In this document: in pieces, positions 59,483 to 60,712 of the stretch
Layout of the letters: each line of letters begins with the position of its first letter
Position numbering within the stretch: position 1 is the first letter of the stretch
Assembly (NCBI GenBank): GCA_905160935.1
Contig: CAJHZI010000757.1
Location: forward strand, 186,001-250,000
Reading direction: 5' to 3'
Length of the DNA: 64,000 nucleotides
From: Enchytraeus crypticus
Taxonomy: Eukaryota > Annelida > Clitellata > Enchytraeida > Enchytraeidae
Notes under the pieces: generated by a model
Told to the model about the DNA's origin: nothing
What the model saw: the letters and a program-made list of their open reading frames with translations, nothing else
The model's database searches: none
Translations under genes and position numbers: made by a program

Positions 59483-60712
59483 GTAAAGTATATATTTTAT
59501 AAAGTATGTAATTCTAAACTATAGGCCTTATGCATGCTTAATTATTGCAACTGTGAAACATAGATAGACCTATGTATAATTCTATTGTAATTTAATTTAG
59601 AAATCTTTGAGATGATTAAGAGTAACATAGAGTTTATCATTAATTTGTTTTATGTAGCTGAGATATGCTGATGAGATAAATGATTAAATGATTAAGAGTA
59701 ACATAGAGTTTATCATTAATTTGTTGTTACGTAGCTGAGATATGCTGATGAGATACAATTAGAGTTTCTGCGACTGCTCCACACCTCAGCGAGTCAGATG
59801 TTTACCTACCTGTGCCAGAACTCTGTAGCCTGGTATTCCTCAGGCTCTGGGCTGCGTGATCGAGCCTTAACATTTATGACATCCAACAGGGATGAACTAC
59901 CGAGCACATTGTTTAGCGAGGATGAAGTGCTGCATGACAGCTGCAGCGTAAGTAAATGATCAGAAGTTATCAAACATTAAACAAGCGGTCACTAATCTCT
60001 CAAGATCCAGACTCCGTTATTACCGAAGCACAATAGAGTGAAATATGTTCGGTTGAAGACGCAGAATTCTGATTTCACAGGAAAACATCAACCGCATTGT
60101 CAGTGTCAACGTTGACTTCAGTTGTAAAATCATTAAAATGATTTATTTACGTGATTTAATTTTCTGATCTCATTTTAACTTGTTGCGTATAATTTAAAAT
60201 GCAAGATTGAACGTTAAAATTTCTAGTCATACTAGAAGCTTTTTTGTTCTAGTCGCTTTTAGCTTTATAAATAGGACAGCCCTGTTGTTTAAATTCATAT
60301 ACTGTACATGTACATGACATGTAAAACTGTATATCGTGCACATGAAAATGAATAGATTTCAATTCATGTTAAGCCGAACATCGTTGTTCTAGTTCTTACA
60401 GACTGTTTGATACTCTGTGTTTCTGGTAATTTTTATTTTATTTCTTTTAAATGTTTATTTCTATTTGTTTATTTATATTTGTTATAAATTTGTTGGAAAA
60501 GTTATACCCAACCTGGCAATTTATTAATATATTTTCAGAATGGACGAGGAAGTGGGTTCACAAAGTTTAACATGCAGACGAAGAGATTGGAACGCTTGCC
60601 TCTGATCGATTTCAAACCACGTGACTACGGGTTAGAGAATCAAAAGTTCGGCTTTGAAGTTGGACCTGCATGTTTTCACACGCAGAAACTTGATATGACG
60701 TTTATGTTGTAA
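9979..60712 (+). CDS. COL5A1-like: Fibrillar procollagen alpha chain, clade B (type V/XI alpha-1-like), complete, 59 coding exons
   Basis: Exons: 9979-10057, 11288-11467, 12080-12293, 13195-13366, 14191-14283, 15216-15305, 15763-15837, 16263-16349, 16797-16907, 17682-17735, 18200-18253, 19089-19142, 19838-19891, 20526-20570, 21651-21704, 22406-22450, 23293-23346, 24044-24142, 24810-24854, 25084-25137, 25959-26003, 26834-26941, 27838-27891, 28867-28920, 29148-29201, 29787-29831, 31146-31298, 31889-31942, 32855-32908, 34397-34450, 35294-35347, 36038-36127, 36697-36750, 37208-37261, 37823-37876, 38600-38653, 39122-39175, 39786-39839, 40597-40650, 40985-41038, 41541-41648, 42555-42608, 44202-44309, 44690-44851, 45961-46014, 46683-46736, 47906-48013, 48349-48402, 49724-49777, 52143-52196, 52770-52877, 54052-54105, 54687-54722, 55673-55708, 56244-56583, 57089-57204, 58439-58516, 59735-59947, 60539-60712. 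All phases close: 1642 codons. Residues: signal about 1-20, TSPN 27-246, minor helix 259-297, hinge to 334, main helix 335-1345 (337 perfect triplets), RLRR 1361-1364, COLFI 1435-1642. Secreted; assembles as a trimer in the ER and, after processing, builds extracellular fibrils. TSPN and furin-type site place it with type V/XI rather than I-III; uninterrupted full-length helix argues against XXIV/XXVII. Confidence 0.95.
10697..10915 (+). mobile_element. LINE ORF2 C-terminus and 3' end, plus strand
   Basis: One open frame reads [16 protein letters not shown] ... [13 protein letters not shown] ... [13 protein letters not shown] and stops. This is the C-terminal zone typical of non-LTR retrotransposon ORF2. 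It is followed by a GCAGTGCACTAAGA tail and then TA repeats. Confidence 0.65.
10919..11160. repeat. TA, CA and GATA microsatellites in collagen intron 1
   Basis: A (TA)n run about 10921-10995, imperfect TA, (AC)n at 11037-11060, a second (TA)n to 11130 and a short GATAGACA tract at the end. Confidence 0.9.
11288..11467 (+). CDS. COL5A1-like: Collagen exon 2: first part of TSPN domain
   Basis: Starts [11 protein letters not shown], the characteristic opening of clade B/C N-propeptides, and contains the first TSPN cysteine (Cys52, in DGVC). It ends ...EYLFPG, matching the QLFPG of vertebrate type V/XI. N-glycosylation sequons are visible at NIS (36) and in the later SNIS. Confidence 0.93.
12080..12293 (+). 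CDS. COL5A1-like: Collagen exon 3: TSPN core
   Basis: [13 protein letters not shown] is the standard laminin-G-like strand, followed by FLFALYDG and a [10 protein letters not shown] segment, ending DGQ. The donor GTCTGT after 12293 is chosen because it alone joins in phase to YHRVAISV in the next exon (vertebrate: DGKWHRVAISV). A long CT-rich array starts about 37 bp beyond it. Confidence 0.9.
12331..12498. repeat. (CTCTTT)n polypyrimidine array just inside collagen intron 3
   Basis: About 170 bp of CT/CTTT on the plus strand, beginning about 37 bp after the exon 3 donor. The apparent reading frames across it (Ser/Phe/Leu or Arg/Lys/Glu repeats) are only repeat translation. Confidence 0.9.
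12605..12800 (-). mobile_element. S3 short interspersed repeat, minus strand
   Basis: Starts CTGCCTATTGGCAGGTCCAA and keeps TTCATAAAGAGCAC, AATGTAGCCTGTAGCTTGG and CTTCTGGAGTGACTTGCC, all seen in diverged form at 3660-3950. A short unclassified repeat (12533-12600) precedes it and recurs at 22046-22105. Confidence 0.6.
13195..13366 (+). CDS. COL5A1-like: Collagen exon 4: TSPN, second cysteine
   Basis: [19 protein letters not shown] carries the second conserved TSPN cysteine (Cys177). It ends KRGERFQ, where vertebrate genes have ...EEVFEGD across the junction. Confidence 0.92.
14077..14111. repeat. Perfect 15-bp inverted repeat, 5-nt loop
   Basis: AGTATTACAAGTATA at 14077-14091 is mirrored exactly by its complement at 14097-14111. 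Confidence 0.9.
14191..14283 (+). CDS. COL5A1-like: Collagen exon 5: end of TSPN with paired cysteines
   Basis: [19 protein letters not shown] continues to TPTC, giving Cys234 and Cys240. This matches the AAYDYC...PDC signature that closes the domain in vertebrate type V/XI. It completes the four-cysteine set expected for two disulfides. Confidence 0.94.
14506..14575. repeat. (GATAAT/GACAAT)n array
   Basis: Imperfect hexamer array of GATAAT, GATAGT, GACAAT and GATAAG units in collagen intron 5. Confidence 0.8.
14968..15226. repeat. COL5A1-like: 32-33-bp minisatellite containing the exon 6 splice acceptor
   Basis: Eight units, each with GGCTATTCG at 14988, 15020, 15053, 15085, 15117, 15150, 15182 and 15215, spaced 32 or 33 bp. 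Seven of the eight units carry TTTAG before GGCTATTCG (the third has TTAAG). The last TTTAG is the real acceptor and the last GCTATTCG is the start of exon 6. Confidence 0.92.
15216..15305 (+). CDS. COL5A1-like: Collagen exon 6: linker and start of minor triple helix
   Basis: Twelve non-helical residues ([12 protein letters not shown]), then six Gly-X-Y triplets from GAP to GEP. The acceptor at 15215 keeps phase 0 but lies inside the last unit of a 32-33-bp tandem repeat. A second phase-0 acceptor, CGCACAG before CACATCGG at 15246, would give a shorter exon starting HIGAPG. Vertebrate type V/XI has a long variable region here; this gene has almost none. Confidence 0.8.
15537..15625. repeat. 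AT-rich low-complexity stretch in intron 6
   Basis: TA and poly-T/TTTATT runs of about 90 bp, otherwise featureless. Confidence 0.8.
15763..15837 (+). CDS. COL5A1-like: Collagen exon 7: rest of minor helix
   Basis: [21 protein letters not shown], then FVIP. One glycine is replaced by alanine (residue 283), so the minor helix is interrupted. The VFVIP end corresponds to the LMLPF segment that closes the minor helix in vertebrate type V. Confidence 0.9.
16263..16349 (+). CDS. COL5A1-like: Collagen exon 8: non-helical hinge
   Basis: [14 protein letters not shown] ... [12 protein letters not shown], aligning with the glycine-rich GGGDAGSK...AQAILQQARLAL hinge of type V. The GTATGT donor after 16349 is preferred over an earlier GTCAGT at 16335, because the longer form keeps the spacing to RGAPG. 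Confidence 0.8.
16797..16907 (+). CDS. COL5A1-like: Collagen exon 9: start of the main triple helix
   Basis: QAMR followed by eleven Gly-X-Y triplets from GAP to GLS. Its 99 bp of helix equals the 45+54 bp of two vertebrate exons. The acceptor is a CAGCAG (NAGNAG) pair, so Gln331 may be optional. Confidence 0.9.
16957..17085 (-). mobile_element. S2 short repeat, 3' half, minus strand
   Basis: ATCATCATCTTCCCTTGAAT tail complement, CAGTTCAACCAGGTTCGGGA, GACTGTCTCAAATCCTCT and a TTCGTTTAAATG end shared with 39571-39700. Confidence 0.7.
17577..17645. repeat. (TA)n microsatellite upstream of exon 10
   Basis: About 60 bp of TA ending 36 bp before the exon 10 acceptor. Confidence 0.9.
17682..19891 (+). 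CDS. COL5A1-like: Collagen exons 10-13: helix block of four 54-bp exons
   Basis: Exons 17682-17735, 18200-18253, 19089-19142 and 19838-19891 have six triplets each and are phase 0. Exon 12 contains [15 protein letters not shown]; the lysine is helix residue 84 (protein 418), equivalent to vertebrate cross-link lysine 87 after a one-triplet offset. Introns hold S2, TA, S4, LINE and S2 repeats. Confidence 0.95.
18898..18931. repeat. Three copies of AAACTGGAATA
   Basis: A perfect 11-bp unit repeated three times in intron 11. Confidence 0.85.
19020..19083 (+). mobile_element. S4 GATT-tailed repeat fragment before exon 12
   Basis: GGCCAGGAACCGGACGTTAAA followed by CCTATTGATTGATTGA. The same order occurs at 46966-47046 and 47748-47826. 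It ends against the exon 12 acceptor. Confidence 0.55.
19387..19575 (-). mobile_element. LINE 3'-end fragment, minus strand
   Basis: CTCAGTACACTGCCTACTGGCAGG hairpin tail complement, CCTCCACTCGTCTC, CTTCATGTCCACATATA and ATTCTTGGGG..GTGGGCCCCTAC, shared closely with 26049-26240. Confidence 0.65.
20194..20480 (+). mobile_element. S2 short repeat, near full length, plus strand
   Basis: 5' CCGTGTTCCCCTTGCTGTGT, GGTGACTGCACGTGTTGTAG, GGTTGGTGAGCGCCTAGGCT, CCTAGTTAAACTGGGATTCC and a GATGATGATGG tail. One of the best family references in the window. Confidence 0.75.
20526..26003 (+). CDS. COL5A1-like: Collagen exons 14-21: helix block 45-54-45-54-99-45-54-45
   Basis: Exons 20526-20570, 21651-21704, 22406-22450, 23293-23346, 24044-24142, 24810-24854, 25084-25137 and 25959-26003. 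The size run equals vertebrate fibrillar exons 13-19 (45,54,45,54,99,45,99), with the last 99 split into 54+45. All begin with a Gly codon and end after a complete triplet. Confidence 0.95.
21049..21180 (+). mobile_element. S1 tRNA-derived SINE, plus strand
   Basis: GGAGCTAGTGGCCACATGTA (A-box region damaged), CGACCGCGGATCAGTATGTG, B-box-like GGGTTCTAATTC, then GAGGAAACTGACGTTAACAT. Confidence 0.7.
21443..21589 (+). mobile_element. S2 short repeat, 3' part, plus strand
   Basis: GAAAGGGCATCCGGTTGGTG, GCGCCTAGGCTCCAGAAATT, CCCTGGTTAAACTGGGATTT and a GATGATGATGAA tail, 60 bp before exon 15. Confidence 0.7.
22725..22800 (+). mobile_element. LINE coding fragment, plus strand
   Basis: GAAAGAGTCGCTAGAGATAC ... 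GTTAATAAATGTGATGAGAA parallels 43828-43890, where the same stretch precedes the GRPK motif. Very short. Confidence 0.4.
23154..23190. repeat. Perfect 17-bp inverted repeat, 3-nt loop
   Basis: TCTCAGCGAGACCTTCT at 23154-23170 is followed after CAT by its exact complement at 23174-23190. It is GC-richer than its surroundings and lies 100 bp before exon 17. Confidence 0.92.
23570..23613. repeat. 13-bp inverted repeat, 18-nt loop
   Basis: AATATAAGCCTAT and ATAGGCTTATATT in intron 17. Confidence 0.85.
23655..23760 (-). mobile_element. S1 SINE, degraded, minus strand
   Basis: GTTTAACGTCAGTTTCGTTTC, TTATAATTCTGCACTTGCTG and GATCCGCTGTGGGCATCTTA keep the S1 order; the B box is damaged. Confidence 0.55.
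23835..24025. repeat. Degenerate CTATGCAATAAT array before exon 18
   Basis: Repeated (C)TATGCA(A/G)TAAT units separated by AT-rich filler and GTGCTA words, ending about 20 bp before the exon 18 acceptor. Confidence 0.7.
24176..24405. repeat. 24-bp palindromic-unit minisatellite just after exon 18
   Basis: About ten units of roughly CAACATAGTTATGTTG plus TTATATTA. Each core ACAACATA-GT-TATGTTGT is self-complementary, so both strands repeat alike. It starts about 35 bp past the exon 18 donor. Confidence 0.92.
25711..25740. repeat. 12-bp inverted repeat, 6-nt loop
   Basis: TCATTCTATCAT and ATGATAGAATGA flank GATAGG in intron 20. A weak S1-like remnant follows at about 25770-25855. Confidence 0.85.
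26049..26240 (-). mobile_element. LINE 3'-end fragment, minus strand
   Basis: CTTAGTGCACTGCCTACTGG tail complement, CAGGTCCATGCTATT, CCTCCACTCATCTGTAT and GAAGTGGGCCCCTATGCC, parallel to 19387-19575. Confidence 0.65.
26381..26470 (-). mobile_element. S2 repeat 3' end with CAT tail, minus strand
   Basis: (ATC)n at 26384-26408, TTCCCTTAAATCCGAGTTTA, ACCAAGGTCGGGATACGC. Only the tail-proximal part is present. Confidence 0.65.
26834..29831 (+). CDS. COL5A1-like: Collagen exons 22-26: helix block 108-54-54-54-45
   Basis: Exons 26834-26941, 27838-27891, 28867-28920, 29148-29201 and 29787-29831. Exon 22 is rich in charged triplets ([18 protein letters not shown]), whereas exon 24 is hydrophobic ([12 protein letters not shown]). 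Exon 25 is basic and histidine-containing. Confidence 0.95.
27160..27375 (+). mobile_element. Weak LINE-like 3' fragment, plus strand
   Basis: AAGAAGGATAAAAGGGAAAAG and later GATAGAATTGGATGAAAGAA with TTGTATGCCATG..GTTAGCCTGAGG parallel 43920-44080. Strongly diverged. Confidence 0.35.
28225..28415 (-). mobile_element. S3 repeat, minus strand
   Basis: TATGCCAAGTGGCAGATCTC, CCACTGCCTTC, CAAGTTACTCCCTTCGCAAA and ATTCAGAAGTGGTTTAAC keep the S3 order. A frame running through it is not a gene. Confidence 0.6.
28418..28600 (-). mobile_element. S2 5'-end fragment plus unclassified repeat, minus strand
   Basis: GGCTGGTTTATTCTTCGATG and CTCGGACCCAACATT match the complement of S2 5' ends (compare 4530-4575 and 54990-55030). 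TCATCAATGACAACATCGAG..CAAGCC is the complement of the short repeat at 22046 and 12533. Confidence 0.45.
30055..30155 (+). mobile_element. LINE 3' end, plus strand
   Basis: GATGTGGACATGAAGAGGAA, AGAGTAGAGGCTTCATATAC, CATGGACCTGCCATTGG and AGTGTACTAAGAGAAAGAG: the family 3' end with its GAGA tail. Confidence 0.55.
30476..30566. repeat. (GA)n low-complexity array
   Basis: Mostly GAGA with GGGA variants in intron 26. Serine/leucine/proline frames across it are artefacts. Confidence 0.9.
30893..30998 (+). mobile_element. tRNA-like sequence with A and B boxes (SINE head or tRNA pseudogene)
   Basis: AATAGCGTAGTGGTTAATTA resembles a tRNA D-arm/A box and GCGGGTTCGATTCCCGGCC a T-arm/B box. They are separated by about 45 bp, longer than in a normal tRNA, and no matching acceptor stem is visible. 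Confidence 0.45.
31146..35347 (+). CDS. COL5A1-like: Collagen exons 27-31: helix block 153-54-54-54-54
   Basis: Exons 31146-31298, 31889-31942, 32855-32908, 34397-34450 and 35294-35347. The 153-bp exon equals vertebrate 54+99 with one intron lost. It is GC-rich compared with its AT-rich surroundings. Exon 30 lies just after a run of TA and GAGAGCTATTAA repeats. Confidence 0.94.
31562..31668 (-). mobile_element. S1 SINE, minus strand
   Basis: GCTAGCGTTAACGTAAGTTTCC tail, CTCGAAAGCGATGTCAGTGACG, GATTTGAACCTTGCATATAC (B-box complement) and GATCCGCGATCGAATAATTT; the 5' end is lost. Confidence 0.7.
32124..32484. repeat. (CCTATTGATTG)n minisatellite
   Basis: About 30 imperfect 10-11-bp units (CCTATTGATTG, TCTATTGATTG, CCTATTGATTAC) over 360 bp in intron 28. 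The unit resembles the tail of the S4 repeats. A weak S1-like stretch with GGTTCAAATCC follows at about 32605-32690. Confidence 0.88.
32971..33075 (-). mobile_element. S1 SINE, minus strand
   Basis: GGGTTAACATCAGTTTCCTC, CGAAAGCGATGTCAGTGACG, GATTTGAACCCCGCACCTAC and GATCCGCGGTCGAGTATC. Well-preserved 3' two thirds. Confidence 0.75.
33270..34060. repeat. Large compound TA/CT microsatellite block with an S2 fragment
   Basis: (TA)n tracts with TATATT and TATGTA variants, CT tracts at 33630-33690, an S2 minus-strand piece (33762-33842: CATCATCATTCCCTTGAATC..), then more (TA)n, including a duplicated stretch with TATATATTCCCTTTATATAT. Reading frames here are Tyr-Ile repeats with no gene value. 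Confidence 0.9.
34070..34262. repeat. GAGAGCTATTAA tandem array
   Basis: Roughly ten imperfect units of (GAGA)GAGCTATTAAG, 11-20 bp each, in intron 29. Confidence 0.85.
34535..34910 (+). mobile_element. S3 repeat, full-length reference copy, plus strand
   Basis: 5' CCCGTGTTGTGCTCGGGTGT, a CGTAAGCGACGACTAAAGGC block related to S2, CAACGGGAAACCACCTCAGA, ATTAACTTGTTGATCTAAGG, AACCTGCCACTTGGCAATGC and a (GAA)n tail. Confidence 0.75.
35754..35784. repeat. Perfect 14-bp inverted repeat, 3-nt loop
   Basis: ATTCAGTTCATTCA, TTC, TGAATGAACTGAAT in intron 31. Confidence 0.9.
36038..41038 (+). CDS. COL5A1-like: Collagen exons 32-40: helix block 90 then eight 54-bp exons, with GFPGER
   Basis: Exons 36038-36127, 36697-36750, 37208-37261, 37823-37876, 38600-38653, 39122-39175, 39786-39839, 40597-40650 and 40985-41038. 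Exon 32 encodes [18 protein letters not shown] (36092-36109) occupies helix residues 499-504. It matches the integrin-binding GFOGER of vertebrate fibrillar collagens once proline is hydroxylated. Confidence 0.95.
36182..36400. repeat. About 126-bp tandem duplication in intron 32
   Basis: GAGTTTTAAATATA occurs at 36211 and 36337, each followed by ACAT..TTGCT(A/T)ACAGAATGCAG and a CAGTACAGT word. A third partial piece (CAAACAGAATCCAGTACAGT) lies within. Confidence 0.75.
38360..38487 (+). mobile_element. S1 tRNA-derived SINE, reference copy, plus strand
   Basis: Pol III A box TGGCGAAGTCGG (about 38373-38384, fits TRGCNNARYNGG) and B box GGTTCAAATCC (38417-38427, perfect). The family body CCCTGACATCGCTTTCAAGT and GAGGAAACTGATGCTAAC follow. 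Confidence 0.8.
38872..39068 (-). mobile_element. S3 repeat, minus strand
   Basis: CTTCAGTGCACTGCCAAGTG, GCAGGTTCAAGGTACATATT, AACAAGTTAATCCCTTCACA and CTTCTGAGGTTGATTCCCGT, closely matching 3660-3850. Confidence 0.75.
39571..39700 (-). mobile_element. S2 repeat 3' half, minus strand
   Basis: CATCATCTTCCCTTGAATCC, CAGTTTAACTAAGGTCGGAA, GACTGTCTCAAATCCTCTCT, ATCATGTCATCCGTTAATCC and TCCATTCGTTTAAATG. Confidence 0.75.
39990..40026. repeat. 12-bp inverted repeat, 13-nt loop
   Basis: TAATAGGGTATG and CATACCCTATTA in intron 38. Confidence 0.85.
40116..40150. repeat. Perfect 16-bp inverted repeat, 3-nt loop
   Basis: ATTATAGTAAATAAAC, AAG, GTTTATTTACTATAAT in intron 38, about 90 bp after the previous hairpin. 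Confidence 0.92.
40717..40793. repeat. (TA)n microsatellite in intron 39
   Basis: Uninterrupted TA for about 75 bp. Confidence 0.95.
41541..48013 (+). CDS. COL5A1-like: Collagen exons 41-47: helix block 108-54-108-162-54-54-108
   Basis: Exons 41541-41648, 42555-42608, 44202-44309, 44690-44851, 45961-46014, 46683-46736 and 47906-48013. Exon 44 is the longest pure helix exon (18 triplets). The 108+162 order here is the reverse of the vertebrate 162+108. Exon 42 is notably Ala/Pro rich. Confidence 0.95.
42015..42082 (-). mobile_element. tRNA-like SINE head, minus strand
   Basis: On the minus strand, GAGTTGGTAGAGAAACAGTG (A-box-like) is followed by GTCCGGATTCAAATCAC (B-box-like). It differs from S1. 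Confidence 0.4.
42091..42396. repeat. (GATGCCTGAATCAT)n minisatellite
   Basis: About twenty 14-bp units with variants (GATGCCTAAATAGT, AATTATGCCTAA) in intron 41. Confidence 0.9.
42648..42790 (-). mobile_element. S2 repeat with (ATC)n tail, minus strand, internally deleted
   Basis: (ATC)n 42653-42676, TTCCCTTGACTCCCAGATAC, then GTAGCAATTTCTGAGCC and CTCACCGACCGAATGCCC, so the AACTAGGGTCGGG block is missing. Confidence 0.6.
43187..43289. repeat. 41-bp tandem repeat, about 2.5 copies
   Basis: Unit ATTACTGATGTTAAGGCAAT + GTGCAGTTACTTGTAAGCTGT, nearly identical between copies. Confidence 0.9.
43376..43431. repeat. (TA)n microsatellite in intron 42
   Basis: About 55 bp of TA with imperfect flanks. 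Confidence 0.9.
43818..44110 (+). mobile_element. LINE ORF2 C-terminus and 3' end, plus strand
   Basis: Reads [20 protein letters not shown] then [15 protein letters not shown], the conserved ORF2 tail. GATGAAGAGGAAAGCTGAGG, CATGAACCTGCCGTTAGGCA and GTGCACTACAAGAAG follow. The best-preserved plus-strand copy of the family. Confidence 0.75.
45390..45460 (-). mobile_element. Possible tRNA-like SINE head, minus strand
   Basis: The minus strand reads GAGCCTAAGTGGCTTATTGG then TAACACCTCGGCTTTTAAAG, with an A-box-like TGGCTTATTGG. No clear B box follows. Confidence 0.35.
46966..47046 (+). mobile_element. S4 GATT-tailed repeat
   Basis: AGACGTCTCTGACATTAGCT, GAGGAACCGGACTTTAAATC and a (GATT)n tail. 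Confidence 0.6.
47161..47430 (+). mobile_element. S2 repeat, full-length reference copy, plus strand
   Basis: CCCGTGTTGCGTCCGGGCTG, GGTGACTGCACGTGTCGTAG, AAGGCGACTAAAGCAC, GAACCTAGACTCCAGAATTG, ACTCTAGTTAAACTGGGATT and a (GATGAT)n tail. Confidence 0.8.
47748..47890 (+). mobile_element. S4 repeat with extended GATT tail before exon 47
   Basis: GTCCCTGACGTCGTCTACTG, GCAAGGAACCAGACGTTAAA, then GATTGATTGATT-type sequence reaching almost to the exon 47 acceptor. Confidence 0.6.
48349..55708 (+). CDS. COL5A1-like: Collagen exons 48-54: C-terminal helix block 54-54-54-108-54-36-36
   Basis: Exons 48349-48402, 49724-49777, 52143-52196, 52770-52877, 54052-54105, 54687-54722 and 55673-55708. Exon 50 ends GMK-GNK and exon 51 begins GHN; Lys at helix residue 924 (protein 1258) is the likely C-terminal-side cross-link lysine (type V has GEKGHP at this spot). 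The two 36-bp exons depart from the vertebrate layout. Confidence 0.94.
48541..48590 (-). mobile_element. S1 SINE, 3' fragment only, minus strand
   Basis: GGTGAACGTTAGTTTCCTCA, TTCGAAAGCGATGTCAGTGG; the tRNA-like part is absent. Confidence 0.6.
49062..49424 (+). mobile_element. S2 repeat with internal tandem duplication, plus strand
   Basis: The block GTGACTGCACGTGTCGTAGA...CTCCAGAATTGCTACAA (about 49095-49185) is repeated in diverged form (CGACTGCACATTTCGTAG..CTCCAGAGATTGCTAGAA) before the usual 3' half and GATGATGATG tail. Confidence 0.75.
49812..49965. repeat. (CT)n low-complexity array
   Basis: CT runs with TTTCTC variants, beginning about 35 bp after the exon 49 donor. Confidence 0.9.
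50127..51549. mobile_element. Non-autonomous hAT-type DNA transposon with 8-bp target duplication
   Basis: The element runs 50135-51541 (1407 bp). ATTAATAG is present directly before (50127-50134) and directly after (51542-51549), an 8-bp target-site duplication as hAT elements make. The ends are TAAAGATGGGAAT and, on the other strand, TAGAGATGGGAAT, a 13-bp terminal inverted repeat with one mismatch. Both subterminal zones (about 50148-50325 and 51405-51515) are arrays of (C)CGAACC / CGAACCCGAACC words. No transposase frame is present. The middle is AT-rich and contains a LINE reverse-transcriptase scrap at 50505-50605. Confidence 0.88.
50505..50605 (+). pseudogene. LINE reverse-transcriptase fragment nested in the hAT element
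   Basis: A plus-strand frame reads [20 protein letters not shown] then [11 protein letters not shown]. This is the segment just downstream of the reverse-transcriptase catalytic loop in many LINEs (…LNxxxxxYGMKINxxKTKVM). Only about 33 codons remain. Confidence 0.7.
51850..52140. repeat. 21-bp minisatellite abutting the exon 50 acceptor
   Basis: About eleven units of GTGATCGTTGTATGTGAACAT and the GCTGTATG variant. They pass into 14-bp GTCACGTGATCGTT units and end directly in the TTTCAG acceptor of exon 50. Both strands stay open across it, which is not coding evidence. Confidence 0.93.
52608..52745 (-). mobile_element. S1 SINE, full length, minus strand
   Basis: AAGGTTAACGTCAGTTTCCT, CGAAAGCGATGTCAGTGACG, GATTTGAACCCGCACAGACT (B-box complement), CGAGTATCTAACCGACTTCG (A-box complement). 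TTCGCCACTGGTTTCACCCAGTGGCGAA at its 5' end forms a small hairpin. Confidence 0.8.
53386..53440. repeat. Perfect 25-bp inverted repeat, 5-nt loop
   Basis: The arm at 53386-53410 ends GAGCGTATAC; after CTACA its exact complement runs 53416-53440. It is the strongest hairpin in the window, in intron 51. Confidence 0.95.
54820..55035 (-). mobile_element. S2 repeat, near full length, minus strand
   Basis: CATCATCATCATATTCTTCT, TTCCCTTGAATCTCAGTCAA, GGAGCCTAGGCCCTCACG, TAGTCGCCCTGTACGAC and TCTATTCTTCAGCGACCCAG. Confidence 0.75.
55044..55225. repeat. (TA)n and imperfect TATACA/TGTATA microsatellite
   Basis: About 65 bp of pure TA, then TA broken by CAG, CTG and ACA. The last part is partly palindromic (TATACTGTATATA..TATATACAGTATATA). 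Confidence 0.9.
56244..56583 (+). CDS. COL5A1-like: Collagen exon 55: helix end, processing site, acidic and heptad region, first COLFI cysteine
   Basis: Three last triplets (GPP-GPP-GIE), then [13 protein letters not shown] and VRLRR|S (RLRR at 1361-1364), a furin-type R-X-X-R site in the place of type V's SRTRR. An acidic run at 1385-1404 follows. Next, 1405-1424 ([20 protein letters not shown]) has hydrophobic residues at heptad spacing and corresponds to the C-propeptide coiled coil that starts trimerisation. [10 protein letters not shown] opens COLFI with Cys1 at 1437. The position of vertebrate Cys2 is Glu1443. Confidence 0.94.
56630..56675 (-). mobile_element. S2 3'-end remnant
   Basis: ATATTCCTTGAATTTCAGTT then TAGGGTCGGGCT, only the tail-proximal block. 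Confidence 0.5.
57089..57204 (+). CDS. COL5A1-like: Collagen exon 56: COLFI calcium-site segment
   Basis: [19 protein letters not shown] then [10 protein letters not shown]. In vertebrates the DPNQGCxxDA loop binds calcium and carries Cys3. Here Asp1455, Asn1457 and Asp1463 are kept, but Gln is Leu1458 and Cys3 is Ser1460. Cys4 (1469) and Cys5 (1479) remain. NMS at 1470 is a new N-glycosylation sequon. Confidence 0.94.
57443..57790 (-). mobile_element. LINE ORF2 C-terminus and 3' end, longest minus-strand copy
   Basis: The complement of the family 3' tail (TTAGTGCACTGCCTACTGGC) is followed by the 3' UTR and the basic RGRGRPR-type motif region (CTCGGCCTGCCCCTGCCTCT). A further 200 bp of degraded ORF2 reads with frameshifts. 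Confidence 0.7.
58015..58135 (-). mobile_element. S1 SINE, diverged, minus strand
   Basis: TTAGTGGCAGCTTCCTCTCT, CGAACTTATGTCAGTGGCTG, CTAATCCGCGATCGGGATAT and TAACCGCTATGCTAGGGCC in S1 order. Confidence 0.6.
58439..58516 (+). CDS. COL5A1-like: Collagen exon 57: COLFI chain-recognition region
   Basis: [19 protein letters not shown] then NMKGGFK. It aligns with the SWPKENPGSWFSEFKRGKL stretch of type V, the region that helps choose partner chains. NDS at 1499 is a sequon. Confidence 0.9.
58767..59257 (+). mobile_element. Tc1/mariner-type relic with about 57-bp terminal inverted repeats
   Basis: The left end (from CAGATCTTTTTGCGCCATGC at 58769) and right end (to GGCGCAAAACGATCTG at 59255) are inverted repeats. 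Compared as 61-bp stretches 58764-58824 and 59200-59260, they differ at 5 positions. TA flanks both sides (58767-58768, 59256-59257), the target duplication of this superfamily. Element length is 487 bp. Confidence 0.8.
58905..59165 (+). pseudogene. Transposase helix-turn-helix remnant (Tc1/mariner type)
   Basis: One frame reads [20 protein letters not shown], then [11 protein letters not shown], a stop, and [20 protein letters not shown]. This is the RxxGSGRPKxARTxxN...REIAxxxGIS pattern of the N-terminal DNA-binding domain. The in-frame TGA and absence of the catalytic DDE/D part make it dead. Confidence 0.75.
59411..59480. repeat. (TA)n microsatellite in intron 57
   Basis: About 70 bp of pure TA between the mariner relic and the exon 58 duplication. 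Confidence 0.95.
59611..59756. repeat. COL5A1-like: 76-77-bp tandem duplication spanning the exon 58 acceptor
   Basis: ATGATTAAGAGTAACATAG ... GTAGCTGAGATATGCTGATGAGATA occurs at 59612-59679 and again at 59688-59756. The second copy supplies the real acceptor and first 22 bases of exon 58; the first copy is an intronic decoy with the same bases. Confidence 0.93.
59735..59947 (+). CDS. COL5A1-like: Collagen exon 58: COLFI core
   Basis: [20 protein letters not shown], then [13 protein letters not shown] with Cys6 (1541) and DSC with Cys7 (1584). The loop before IQLEFLRLL is several residues shorter than in type V. The usual N-x-T glycosylation site before Cys6 (QNVTYHC) is QMFTYLC here, so it is lost. 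The acceptor and first bases of the exon are duplicated 77 bp upstream. Confidence 0.93.
60539..60712 (+). CDS. COL5A1-like: Collagen exon 59: COLFI end and stop
   Basis: Reads to [10 protein letters not shown] with Cys8 at 1630, almost identical to type V, then a 12-residue tail ([12 protein letters not shown]) beyond the usual end, and TAA at 60710-60712. AATAAA motifs at 60810-60815 and 61601-61606 are candidate polyadenylation signals. Confidence 0.94.
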   Translation, partial: NGRGSGFTKFNMQTKRLERLPLIDFKPRDYGLENQKFGFEVGPACFHTQKLDMTFML

